Assembly (NCBI GenBank): GCA_009778785.1
Contig: WRFN01000007.1
Span: 1 to 64,000 of the forward strand
Source: Betaproteobacteria bacterium
Lineage (GTDB): Bacteria; Pseudomonadota; Gammaproteobacteria; Burkholderiales; Casimicrobiaceae
DNA: 64,000 nucleotides
Direction: 5' to 3'
Shown: positions 1 through 7,325 of the stretch, one piece after another
How positions within the stretch are numbered: the first letter of the stretch is position 1
Layout: each line of letters starts with the position of its first letter
Made by a program: the position numbers and the translations under genes
Notes under the pieces: model-generated
The model's database searches: none
Told to the model about the DNA's origin: nothing
What the model saw: the letters and a program-made list of their open reading frames with translations, nothing else

Positions 1-120
1 GGCGCTTTCGGCTTCATGCCTTCGGGCGCTTTCGGCTTCATGCCTTCGGGCGCTTTCGGCTTCATGCCTTCGGGCGCTTTCGGCTTCATGCCTTCGGGCG
101 CTTTCGGCTTCATGCCTTCG
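1..120. repeat. 24-bp in-frame tandem repeat (ggcgctttcggcttcatgccttcg), about 5 copies
   Basis: Direct reading; encodes EGMKPKAP on the minus strand in the ERF gene. Confidence 0.97.
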
Positions 121-521
121 GGCTCTTCCTGCCGCTGCGTTTTGACGGCTGCGTTGCCGTCATCGTCCTCCGGTGCGATGCCGCAAGCGGCCATGAGGCT
201 ATAGCGGCGGGCGTAGGTGAGCGCCGATCCGAAGCCTTGCGCGTCCATTCTGTTCGCCGGAATGTGAAGCTCTCCGGCGCGAAAAGCCTCTCCGCTCTCG
301 TGGATAAAAACGGTCTCCACGGTGACTCCGGTTTCGCTCTTGCTGGTCATTTGCACAAGCGCGATGCCCGCACCGTTCAGGGCGTCGATAACGGCCTCAA
401 CGCATGATGCCAGGTCGGCGTAGCGCGAGTTAAAATGGTTGGTGTTGGTTTTAAGCGCCGGTGAAAAGTTGCGCTGCGCCTTGACCAGCGCGGCGGCGAT
501 TTGTTTGTTTGGTTGTTCCAT
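1..521 (-). CDS. ERF-family single-strand annealing protein, 3' end truncated by window edge; C-terminus made of EGMKPKAP repeats
   Basis: Hand translation of the minus strand from 521 gives MEQPNKQIAAALVKAQRNFSPALKTNTNHFNSRYADLASCVEAVIDALNGAGIALVQMTSKSETGVTVETVF...AQGFGSALTYARRYSLMAACGIAPEDDDGN, matching the ERF pattern (GSALTYARRY). Not in the ORF track because it runs off the edge. Confidence 0.85.
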   Translation of the reverse strand, partial: MEQPNKQIAAALVKAQRNFSPALKTNTNHFNSRYADLASCVEAVIDALNGAGIALVQMTSKSETGVTVETVFIHESGEAFRAGELHIPANRMDAQGFGSALTYARRYSLMAACGIAPEDDDGNAAVKTQRQEEPEGMKPKAPEGMKPKAPEGMKPKAPEGMKPKAPEGMKPKA

Positions 522-559
522 TTCGTATTGCTCCTGTTCATCGGTTTGCTGTTGGCGGC

Positions 560-991
560 TCATTGGGGCGGAAGCAAGCCGGATTCAGGTTCCGGTTCGC
601 CGGTGGGTTCGGGTTGATCCTCAAGGACGATCAGCGCGCCCTTGGCACCGCTCAGGTCGGCACCGCTCAGGTCGGCATCGCTCAGGTCGGCACCGCGCAG
701 GTCGGCACCGCGCAGGTCGGCACCGCGCAGGTCGGAACCGCGCAGGTCGGCATCGCTCAGGTTGGCATCGCGCAGGTCGGCACCGCGCAGGTCGGCATCG
801 CTCAGGTTGGCATCGCTCAGGTCGGCATCGCGCAGGTCGGCACCGCGCAGGTCGGCACCGCTCAGGATGGCACAGCTAAGGTTTATTTTTGCTTTAACGG
901 CAACTTCAAGCGCAAGGCGCAGGCTGTTTTCTTCCGCGTTGTGATCAAAAATTACCACGCCAGAAAAACGGTTTTTGATTTCGATTTTCAT
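560..991 (-). CDS. Pentapeptide-repeat protein (A[DN]L[RS][GD] repeats)
   Basis: Translation contains about 15 consecutive [10 protein letters not shown]-type pentapeptides; 15-bp DNA periodicity at about 645-875. Confidence 0.9.
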   Translation of the reverse strand: MKIEIKNRFSGVVIFDHNAEENSLRLALEVAVKAKINLSCAILSGADLRGADLRDADLSDANLSDADLRGADLRDANLSDADLRGSDLRGADLRGADLRGADLSDADLSGADLSGAKGALIVLEDQPEPTGEPEPESGLLPPQ

Positions 992-994
992 GGA

Positions 995-1300
995 TCATTC
1001 CTCCACGTCGATGTTGTCGGGAAAGCGGTCTGCCGCTTCGCTCCGCAAAACTGACAGCGCTGCTTTCCGCATGCGCTGTGCTGCTTCCTCTTCGGTTTGC
1101 GGTTCGTCGGTGGGTTCGGGTTGATCCTCAAGGACGATCAGCGCGCCCTTGGCGGCGGCGGCAACCACGTCTTCGGTGGTCGCCACTTCGGTGGTGTACA
1201 CCGCGTCGGTGAGAATGCGTACGGCCTGCGCCCGGTTGTCGGCGCGCACGAAGTGGGTTTTGCCGCTGGCTGCTTCGGTGATCTTATAGATGCGTTTCAT
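995..1300 (-). CDS. Hypothetical phage protein sharing a [14 protein letters not shown] segment with the neighbouring pentapeptide protein
   Basis: MKRIYKITEAASGKTHFVRADNRAQAVRIL...; start at 1300 preceded by GGAGAAG RBS. Confidence 0.6.
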   Translation of the reverse strand: MKRIYKITEAASGKTHFVRADNRAQAVRILTDAVYTTEVATTEDVVAAAAKGALIVLEDQPEPTDEPQTEEEAAQRMRKAALSVLRSEAADRFPDNIDVEE

Positions 1301-1461
1301 TGCTTCTCCATGATGGTAGTGATGATGGTGATAACGGCGGCTCCTAATACTGCGCCGGTGAAAAATGCGAAGACTTTGCGCCAAAACATTTCCGCTTCAG
1401 CGCGAAGTTTGGCTTCGTTATTCAAGCGTTTTATTTCAAAACTGCCCATGTTGTGGGTCAT
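1297..1461 (-). CDS. Small membrane protein (about 54 aa)
   Basis: MTHNMGSFEIKRLNNEAKLRAEAEMFWRKVFAFFTGAVLGAAVITIITTIMEKQ; one TM segment; start inferred within ORF 1297..1728. Confidence 0.5.
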   Translation of the reverse strand: MTHNMGSFEIKRLNNEAKLRAEAEMFWRKVFAFFTGAVLGAAVITIITTIMEKQ

Positions 1462-1555
1462 TTCAGCCTCCATTGGTCTGTTGTTCGGGACAGCCGCCAC
1501 GCGGCGAGCAGGGAAAAGCCGTTGCGCCGCAGGCGAACGAAGCGGAAGAAGCGGG

Positions 1556-1918
1556 TCATACCGCCTCCTCGTAGTAGTCGCGCACGTCTGCGTGGTAGCG
1601 GTCGGCGGCCTCTTGCTGCACGTCGTATTTTTTGACGAAGAAATCCACCATGTCCCGATAGACGCGGTCATGCAGCGCCGCGAGTTCGGCCTCGGCGTAG
1701 TCCCCGCGCTCCCCGCCGAGCGCGGCAAGGTGAACGAAATGCAGCATTTGCGCGGCGTCGTCTGGCTCGATGTAATCAGTCAACTCTTTGCCTATCGGGT
1801 CGTCCCAGATGGCTTCAACCCGCTCTACCGCCACTTCCAGCGTCAGATCGTCAATCAAGGCTTCTACGGCGGCATCGCGCTTGACGATGCGCTCCAATTC
1901 GCGGTTGCTGTTTTGCAT
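1556..1918 (-). CDS. Hypothetical phage protein
   Basis: 120-aa acidic ORF in the early leftward operon. Confidence 0.55.
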   Translation of the reverse strand: MQNSNRELERIVKRDAAVEALIDDLTLEVAVERVEAIWDDPIGKELTDYIEPDDAAQMLHFVHLAALGGERGDYAEAELAALHDRVYRDMVDFFVKKYDVQQEAADRYHADVRDYYEEAV

Positions 1919-1946
1919 GGCTCCTCCCTGTAATGCATGGGTGAAT

Positions 1947-1987
1947 CTTACACATATGTAAGTAGCCTGTCAATACATTTTTGTAAG
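1947..1987. promoter_or_regulatory. Putative left repressor operators (OL-like), two CTTACA-N4-TGTAAG-type sites
   Basis: cttaca-cata-tgtaag (1947-1962) and aataca-tttt-tgtaag (1972-1987), same motif as upstream of the repressor gene. Confidence 0.6.
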
Positions 1988-2099
1988 TATTTTGCTATAC
2001 TGTCCCCAAGCCGCAACAGGGATGGGCGGGCGGCAAAATGCCGCCCCTACGAAGGTGGGGGTCGGCGATTTATGCTTAATGGGATTTATGGGCAATAAA

Positions 2100-2119
2100 A
2101 AACCCGCCGGGCGGCGGGT
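2100..2119. terminator. Putative bidirectional terminator hairpin
   Basis: aacccgccgggcggcgggtt inverted repeat with flanking A/T tracts. Confidence 0.5.
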
Positions 2120-2287
2120 TCGTCGATTGATTATTTTTTGGTTGGCGCGGTTGTCGGATAAAAACCGCCAGTTTCTTTGATGTATTCGATTTCTCTTGTG
2201 GGGCTCGCTTTAAGTATTTTTGGTTTTACATGGGCGGTTATCAGCTTATTTCTTGTTGCCTTTTTATTTGTCTGACAGCAGGCATGT

Positions 2288-3001
2288 TTAACGCCTCCTG
2301 TATTGCCTATGCTCAACCATCGTGCCGATGATCTGTATCGGCTGTCTGTCTGAGCGCATGGTTTCAAAATCTTCATTGAGGGGCACAAGCTCGAAAATCA
2401 TCTCTCCGTTTTCACCGACGCCGCGCGGGCGGTATTTTTTGAAGGTTGTGCCCGACTCCTTGTTTTTTGCAACAACGAAATCTCCCGGCGACGGGTGTAT
2501 GTCCGGGTCGATAATCACGCGGTCGCCGGGGTTGAACCTCGGAAGCATTGACAGCCCTTCTATCTCCAAAGCAAAGGCGTAGTCTCCAAGGTTTTGATCG
2601 GCCATGATGTAATCAAAGCCGCCGCCATCAGGGTAGGCGTCGATGGCTTCCCTGAAGTTGCCCGCCTGTACATAGCTGATGACGGGTACCGAGCGTGAGC
2701 CTATGGAAGCCAGTTTTACGTTGCCTGCACTGCCATGCTTACCATCTTCTTCTTGATCCAGCCAAAGCCTCGGCATCGACGCTTGCCGCTCTAGCTTCCG
2801 CGCTTTCTTCTCTCCGAAAGCCCTGTCTTTTAAAAGCGTAGAAAGCTCAGAGCTACCCATAGGGCTTTCGTCATCTTTAAGGTTTTCGTTTATTTTTTTA
2901 AGAAGAGCGGCCTGTGAGCCACCACAACGCTCATCAATCCATTTAGCCAACCTTGCCTTCCGGTGAGATTGCATTTGCTCGTCTGTCATATACATGCTCA
3001 T
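2288..3001 (-). CDS. Phage repressor, LexA/CI-like with S24 peptidase domain
   Basis: C-terminal ...FALEIEGLSMLPRFNPGDRVIIDPDIHPSPGDFVVAKNKESGTTFKKYR... is S24-like; start at MSMYMTDEQ (3001). Confidence 0.85.
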   Translation of the reverse strand: MSMYMTDEQMQSHRKARLAKWIDERCGGSQAALLKKINENLKDDESPMGSSELSTLLKDRAFGEKKARKLERQASMPRLWLDQEEDGKHGSAGNVKLASIGSRSVPVISYVQAGNFREAIDAYPDGGGFDYIMADQNLGDYAFALEIEGLSMLPRFNPGDRVIIDPDIHPSPGDFVVAKNKESGTTFKKYRPRGVGENGEMIFELVPLNEDFETMRSDRQPIQIIGTMVEHRQYRRR

Positions 3002-3014
3002 AATTTTCCACTTT

Positions 3015-3069
3015 CTTACACAAAAGTAAACGTACAAATATGTTTACAGATGCCTTACAGGAATGTAAT
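3015..3069. promoter_or_regulatory. Putative right repressor operators (OR-like), three TTACA-N4-TGTAA-type sites
   Basis: cttaca-caaa-agtaaa (3015-3030), cgtaca-aata-tgttta (3031-3046), cttaca-ggaa-tgtaat (3054-3069) between divergent repressor and Cro-like genes. Confidence 0.65.
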
Positions 3070-3077
3070 GTGTTGTA

Positions 3078-3329
3078 ATGGACAAACTACAGAAATACAT
3101 CAACTCCCTGTCAGTGCCGGATCAGCATGACTTCTGCCGCCGCATCGGGACAACCATCGGCTATCTCCGCAAGGCCTTCTCTGCCTGTGGACGGCTCGGA
3201 GAAAGCCTCTGCATCGACATCGAGCGAGAAACCGGCGGCGCCGTGCGCTGCGAAGACATGCGGCCTGATGTGGATTGGGGATACCTGAGAGGCACCGCGC
3301 CCGCGCCGAAAGCGGAAAAGGTGGCGTGA
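3078..3329 (+). CDS. Cro/YdaS-like DNA-binding protein
   Basis: MDKLQKYINSLSVPDQHDFCRRIGTTIGYLRKAFSACGRLGESLCIDIERETGGAVRCEDMRPDVDWGYL; divergent from repressor. Confidence 0.8.
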   Translation: MDKLQKYINSLSVPDQHDFCRRIGTTIGYLRKAFSACGRLGESLCIDIERETGGAVRCEDMRPDVDWGYLRGTAPAPKAEKVA

Positions 3330-3478
3330 TGGTTTCATTCCTCGGCGCGGTCGTTGGTGGTTTTGTCGGCGGCGTTTTGCCGGGGCTGCTGTTTGGTCTT
3401 CCTATCGTGTATTGGCAGCATCGGCGCGCTTTGCGCCGCGACAGAATGCTTGAAAAGCAAGCGGAAAAGGCGGCGTGA
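3329..3478 (+). CDS. Small membrane protein
   Basis: MVSFLGAVVGGFVGGVLPGLLFGLPIVYWQHRRALRRDRMLEKQAEKAA; start overlaps upstream stop. Confidence 0.5.
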   Translation: MVSFLGAVVGGFVGGVLPGLLFGLPIVYWQHRRALRRDRMLEKQAEKAA

Positions 3479-3822
3479 TGGGTGAATCAACCAACTACCT
3501 TCGCCAAGACCTGCGTTTTCCCGACAGGTGCAGCCTCTCGATTGCTCTGTATCTGGTTTGGCGCGAGCTGGAAGACAACATAAAGAGCGGTGATCCGTCT
3601 TTGGTGTGCGAGCTGCGGCGCGTTTACGACGACTTGCATATGCAGCTTTTCTTTCAAGGTCAGCACGGAATCGGCAACGACCAAAGCCTTGAGCGCAAAG
3701 AAACGGAGGGCGCTGCCCATGCGTCGGCTTTGCAAAAGGAATTTGATCGGTTGAAGGCGTGTGTCGATCTTTTGGCCGGCATCGTTCACCGTTCCACGGG
3801 CGCTGATGTGAGGGCGGATTGA
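3475..3822 (+). CDS. Hypothetical phage protein
   Basis: 115-aa ORF, start overlapping upstream stop. Confidence 0.5.
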   Translation: MMGESTNYLRQDLRFPDRCSLSIALYLVWRELEDNIKSGDPSLVCELRRVYDDLHMQLFFQGQHGIGNDQSLERKETEGAAHASALQKEFDRLKACVDLLAGIVHRSTGADVRAD

Positions 3823-4044
3823 TCATGGGTTCTCTCGGATTATTTCGCCAGCGATCACTATTGCCGCTGCTTTCATCGACTCTATCGGTCGTCCGTTCTG
3901 TCCATAGGGCAACGGATCGCTTTTCTCTCCGACGCCGACCACATGGATGGTCTGATAGAGCGTCCTTGTTCCGGTCACAAGGCGTTCGCAACGGTAAGTT
4001 TTTTCGTTGGCTTCAAGAACGAACGTGTAAACGGTCTTTTTCAT
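3823..4044 (-). CDS. Hypothetical phage protein
   Basis: 73-aa ORF MKKTVYTFVLEANEKTYRCERLVTGTRTLYQTI... Confidence 0.4.
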   Translation of the reverse strand: MKKTVYTFVLEANEKTYRCERLVTGTRTLYQTIHVVGVGEKSDPLPYGQNGRPIESMKAAAIVIAGEIIRENP

Positions 4045-4072
4045 TGGTGTTTCCTTTCGTGGTTAGGGCGGC

Positions 4073-4405
4073 GTGATGGCTCCTGTCGAACGTCAAGCGC
4101 TAGAAAAAATGGTCGAACGCTGGAGGCAGTTGTCGAAGTACGCGCTTCTGAAAGGTAAAGACCGCAAGTATTCGGCGATTGAACAAAAATTTTTCGACCA
4201 TGGCGCTATCTGCTATTTCATTTGCCTATCAGACTTAGAGGAATTCCTGTCTTCTGTGCCGCCTGATACTTTAACCAGCCAAAAAGCACTTCGAACGACG
4301 CTCCTAAAAAAGCTTCACCGGCGCGCGTTAAGAGTTGGCTTTTGGCTTTATTCCAAATGGTGTTATCTCGCATTGCGTCGAGGAAATCATGACCAGCCCA
4401 AGTAA
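4073..4405 (+). CDS. Hypothetical phage protein
   Basis: 110-aa ORF MMAPVERQALEKMVERWRQLSKYALL...; 3' part overlaps an opposing ORF. Confidence 0.4.
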   Translation: MMAPVERQALEKMVERWRQLSKYALLKGKDRKYSAIEQKFFDHGAICYFICLSDLEEFLSSVPPDTLTSQKALRTTLLKKLHRRALRVGFWLYSKWCYLALRRGNHDQPK

Positions 4406-4711
4406 GGCTCTCTGGCATTCCTTCCGGGGATGGCCGGTTGATGGCGCGTCTTATTCCGCCATGCGTTTTTTCCATAGCTTTTGTCCATTGCGGCCTGCGC
4501 TGCGATCAGGTTTTTCAGGACTTTTGACGGGGAGGATGTTGCGCAAATGGTTCCGGTGACAGCAACAAACATGTCCTCTACGGCTCTGGCAAAAGCCTCA
4601 AGGTTGTTGGCGTCGTTTTCTTCCATGGCGCGTCCTTTCGTGGTGGTTTGGTGGTTGGCGCTTCCATTCTACCGCGATGGGGAGCGCCGCCTTTTCCCTG
4701 TGGAGGCTTGA

Positions 4712-4912
4712 ATGGCAAAGCATGAGAAATGCACTGACGAAATCCGCGTCCACTTGGGCGAAACGCTCAAGAGTGATCTCAAGGTGCTGGCCGCCGAAAA
4801 CGGTTTCGACAGTTTGTCCCCATTCATACGAAAAATTCTTCGTGAGTTTGCTTACGGTCAATGTAGCCCGCAGCGCGATTTATTGGCAGAGACGGTGCGA
4901 GACGGAGAGTGA
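4712..4912 (+). CDS. Hypothetical small protein, ribbon-helix-helix-like
   Basis: MAKHEKCTDEIRVHLGETLKSDLKVLAAENGFDSLSPFIRKILREFAYG. Confidence 0.55.
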   Translation: MAKHEKCTDEIRVHLGETLKSDLKVLAAENGFDSLSPFIRKILREFAYGQCSPQRDLLAETVRDGE

Positions 4913-5107
4913 CTGAAAATGTTTTTTCCGGTGGCGTTTTTTTGCAACAAGCCCAACAGCGCGGTCAACCGCGCTGCCAGCGCCGCTCGTTCGCGCCTCA
5001 CGGGCGAGCGGCGCGCCTTTTTTGCCCGGAACGGCTCAACACTGTTTTTCCCCTTTTCCTGTTTGGGTTGGCGGCGTTGGGCGTTCGCGGGCGCCTTTTT
5101 TCCGGGG

Positions 5108-5446
5108 TCAGAGATGAGTCGCTTGTTTGAGCACTTCGGTAGCCCATTGATTGAGGCTTTTCCCGGCGGCTTGGGCGGCGATGTTGGCGGCGGCGTGAAC
5201 TTCCGACGGCACGCGCAGCATGAGCTGTCCGGAGGCCGGTTTGTCGGGCGCGATGCCGCGCTCTTGGCAATAAGCAAGGTAGTCGTCAACGGCAGCTTTC
5301 ATCTCTTTCCTGAGTTTCGCCACGGTGTCGGCGTGGAAGCTGATGATGTCGCGCGTGCCGAGGATACGCCCGACAAAAATGCCGTCGCTGTCGTCGAATT
5401 CGATGCGGGCGATGTAGCCTTTGTGGGTCATGGTGTTGGTGGTCAT
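5108..5446 (-). CDS. hicB: HicB-family antitoxin
   Basis: MTHKGYIARIEFDDSDGIFVGRILGTRDIISFHADTVAKLRKEMKAAVDDYLAYCQERG...GQLMLRVPSEVHAAANIAAQAAGKSLNQWATEVL. Confidence 0.85.
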   Translation of the reverse strand: MTTNTMTHKGYIARIEFDDSDGIFVGRILGTRDIISFHADTVAKLRKEMKAAVDDYLAYCQERGIAPDKPASGQLMLRVPSEVHAAANIAAQAAGKSLNQWATEVLKQATHL

Positions 5447-5709
5447 GGGGTCACTCCTGCGTTAGTTAGAAAGTCGCGGATGTCGCGCACTTGGTATTCC
5501 TTGGCTTCTTTTCTCGGGTGCGGCCGGTGGCAGCTTAGGTGCTTCCCGTTCAGTTCAACGATGATGCGCGATCCGGCTCTTTCCGCAATGTCGCCGCCCA
5601 AAGCCAAGAGCAGCGCTTCGATGTCGTCGAAGATGATCGTTGCCGATGTCGGCTTGGCGAAGATGGCTTTCATGGGTTCCATGATAGGCCGATCAGTCGA
5701 AAAGCGCAA
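5443..5709 (-). CDS. hicA: HicA-like toxin
   Basis: MKAIFAKPTSATIIFDDIEALLLALGGDIAERAGSRIIVELNGKHLSCHRPHPRKEAKEYQVRDIRDFLTNAGV; overlaps hicB start. True start may be internal. Confidence 0.75.
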   Translation of the reverse strand: MRFSTDRPIMEPMKAIFAKPTSATIIFDDIEALLLALGGDIAERAGSRIIVELNGKHLSCHRPHPRKEAKEYQVRDIRDFLTNAGVTP

Positions 5710-5748
5710 TCATTTTGTGCAAGCGTCTTTTTTCTTTGAGAGGTAATC

Positions 5749-5982
5749 ATGAGCATTCACGATGAAATCATCAAGCGCTTGAAGCGCGGCCAGCTTTTGA
5801 CGCGCCAGCAGATCGTCGATCTTGGCTCACCACAACCCGGGCGGGAGATGCAGGCTATCCGCAAGAAAACGGGGATGCTGATCCTCTATGTAATGGCGGG
5901 CGGCGCGCCGTTCTGGGTTGCGCCGGTCGAGGCCGAAGCCAACGGCGTTGACTTCGTGAAACGCTTGTTAAACAAGCTGTGA
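5749..5982 (+). CDS. Hypothetical phage protein
   Basis: 77-aa ORF with upstream GAGAGG RBS. Confidence 0.5.
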   Translation: MSIHDEIIKRLKRGQLLTRQQIVDLGSPQPGREMQAIRKKTGMLILYVMAGGAPFWVAPVEAEANGVDFVKRLLNKL

Positions 5983-6144
5983 TCGCGCCACAAGCCGACG
6001 AGGTGTGAGAAAAGAGGGTGAAAAGAATGGGTTATTTGCTTGAAAAAGACATTGAGAAGTTGACGCACGAGCAGCGTCTTTTCTTTGAGTGTGCCGATCT
6101 GATGGTAAGGGCGGGGTGCTCCCCCGCCGTGCTTGAAGAAAGCG

Positions 6145-6348
6145 CTAGTCGTCTCTTAAAACGTATTCCATCTGCTGGTTGCACACTGCACGGAAGCACT
6201 TTTTGTAGAGCCGTAAATACTCTTCTTGAGATTTTGGTGATGGTATCTCCGGTGATTTTACGATCATCTGAAGCAACTCAAGAGCCACACGCTCCCGACT
6301 GCCCGGCGCGATGTGAACAGGACTGCTGATTTCAATTTTTTCTTCCAT
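6145..6348 (-). CDS. Hypothetical small protein
   Basis: MEEKIEISSPVHIAPGSRERVALELLQMIVKSPEIPSPKSQEEYLRLYKKCFRAVCNQQMEYVLRDD; GGAGG RBS just upstream. Confidence 0.5.
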   Translation of the reverse strand: MEEKIEISSPVHIAPGSRERVALELLQMIVKSPEIPSPKSQEEYLRLYKKCFRAVCNQQMEYVLRDD

Positions 6349-6442
6349 GAGAACCTCCGTATCAGTTAACAAAAAAGGTGTTGCGCCTGTCATTTTAGCA
6401 GGTGCGGAGGGTCTCGCCTTGACTTCCGACGAGGTGTGAGAG

Positions 6443-6853
6443 ATGAGTACGAGAATCATGGCCGCTTGCTGGCCTTTGCAAATGCCGCCCACGGTCAAGT
6501 CAGTGCTGGTGTCTTTGGCTGATAACGCTAACGATCATGGCTATTGTTTCCCGTCGATTGCCTACATTTGCGAGCGCACTTGTTACGCCAAGGACGCTGT
6601 GATCGAAGCGATCAAGTGGCTTGAGGGTTCCGGTATCGTGACCGCCGATCGCGGTAACGGCAGACATACCACTTACATATTAACGCCGGAAAATTTCAAC
6701 GCAGATTTTCAAATGGCATCAAGGCGCGAACAATCAAGATGCATAAACCGGTCGGGCAAAACGACCGGTCGGGCAAACCGACTCAACCAGTCGGGCAAAC
6801 CGACTCGACCAGTCGGGCAAACCGACTCAACCGGTCGGGCAAACCGACACTAA
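6443..6853 (+). CDS. Helix-turn-helix (phage O-like) replication protein, N-terminal part; frame lost in a 22-bp tandem repeat
   Basis: TVKSVLVSLADNANDHGYCFPSIAYICERTCYAKDAVIEAIKWLEGSGIVTADRGNGRHTTYILTP is a typical N-terminal wHTH of phage replication proteins. Confidence 0.8.
   Translation: MSTRIMAACWPLQMPPTVKSVLVSLADNANDHGYCFPSIAYICERTCYAKDAVIEAIKWLEGSGIVTADRGNGRHTTYILTPENFNADFQMASRREQSRCINRSGKTTGRANRLNQSGKPTRPVGQTDSTGRANRH
6748..6848. repeat. 22-bp tandem repeat (cc[ag]gtcgggcaaaccgactc[ag]a), 3 full plus 2 partial copies
   Basis: Direct reading: 6748-6764 partial, 6765-6786, 6787-6808, 6809-6830, 6831-6848 partial. Confidence 0.97.
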
Positions 6854-6902
6854 CCGTCAAGAACCGTCAAAGGAACCGTCAAGGAACCGTCAATATACCC
6901 GC

Positions 6903-7325
6903 GTGCGCGAAACCGCCGATTCACCTCCAGAACAACAACATAAACCGGCGTACAGTCCAACGGAATATCTGACATCGCTCGGGGTGGATGCCGAAACGGC
7001 CAGCGATTGGCTTCAACTTCGACGGGCAAAGCACGCTCCTCCCACAAAGCTCGCCATTGACGGCATTGCCCGTGAGGCGGCGCTGGCGAAGGTGTCGCTC
7101 GCTGCGGCGTTGGCGGAGTGCTGTCAGCGCGGGTGGACGGGGTTCAAAGCGGCTTGGCTTTCGGCGTCGGTCCGCGACGGCAGGGCGCGGGAATCTCCCG
7201 AGGAACGCAAGCGACGAACGAACGCCGAGGCTAAAAAAATTCTGGGCATAGACGACGAGGTGGGAGAAAACATGGTTTTCTCGAATGAAAAAGTGATCGA
7301 AGGTGAGGCGGTGCGCTGTGGTTAA
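6903..7325 (+). CDS. C-terminal part of the phage O-like replication protein (separate frame)
   Basis: YLTSLGVDAETASDWLQLRRAKHAPPTKLAIDGIAREAALAKVSLAAALAECCQRGWTGFKAAWL resembles the C-terminal domain of such proteins; frame open from 6747, GTG candidate start at 6903. Confidence 0.65.
   Translation: MRETADSPPEQQHKPAYSPTEYLTSLGVDAETASDWLQLRRAKHAPPTKLAIDGIAREAALAKVSLAAALAECCQRGWTGFKAAWLSASVRDGRARESPEERKRRTNAEAKKILGIDDEVGENMVFSNEKVIEGEAVRCG

Noticed and set aside
1-120. Tandem repeat as a CRISPR array
   Set aside because: No unique spacers; contiguous 24-bp units in frame with the ERF gene on the minus strand.
642-875. 15-bp repeats as a non-coding satellite or CRISPR
   Set aside because: They encode pentapeptides in a clean minus-strand ORF; the overlapping plus-strand ORFs (439..879, 509..1054, 642..944) are mirror artefacts.
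4218-4626. Two overlapping minus ORFs (4218..4475, 4387..4626) as a frameshifted gene
   Set aside because: Possible, but no recognised family and an opposing ORF (4073..4405) overlaps; insufficient evidence to call.
4919-5746. Long plus-strand ORF of 275 aa
   Set aside because: Antisense to hicB/hicA; low-complexity Arg/Phe/Gly composition and no RBS support.
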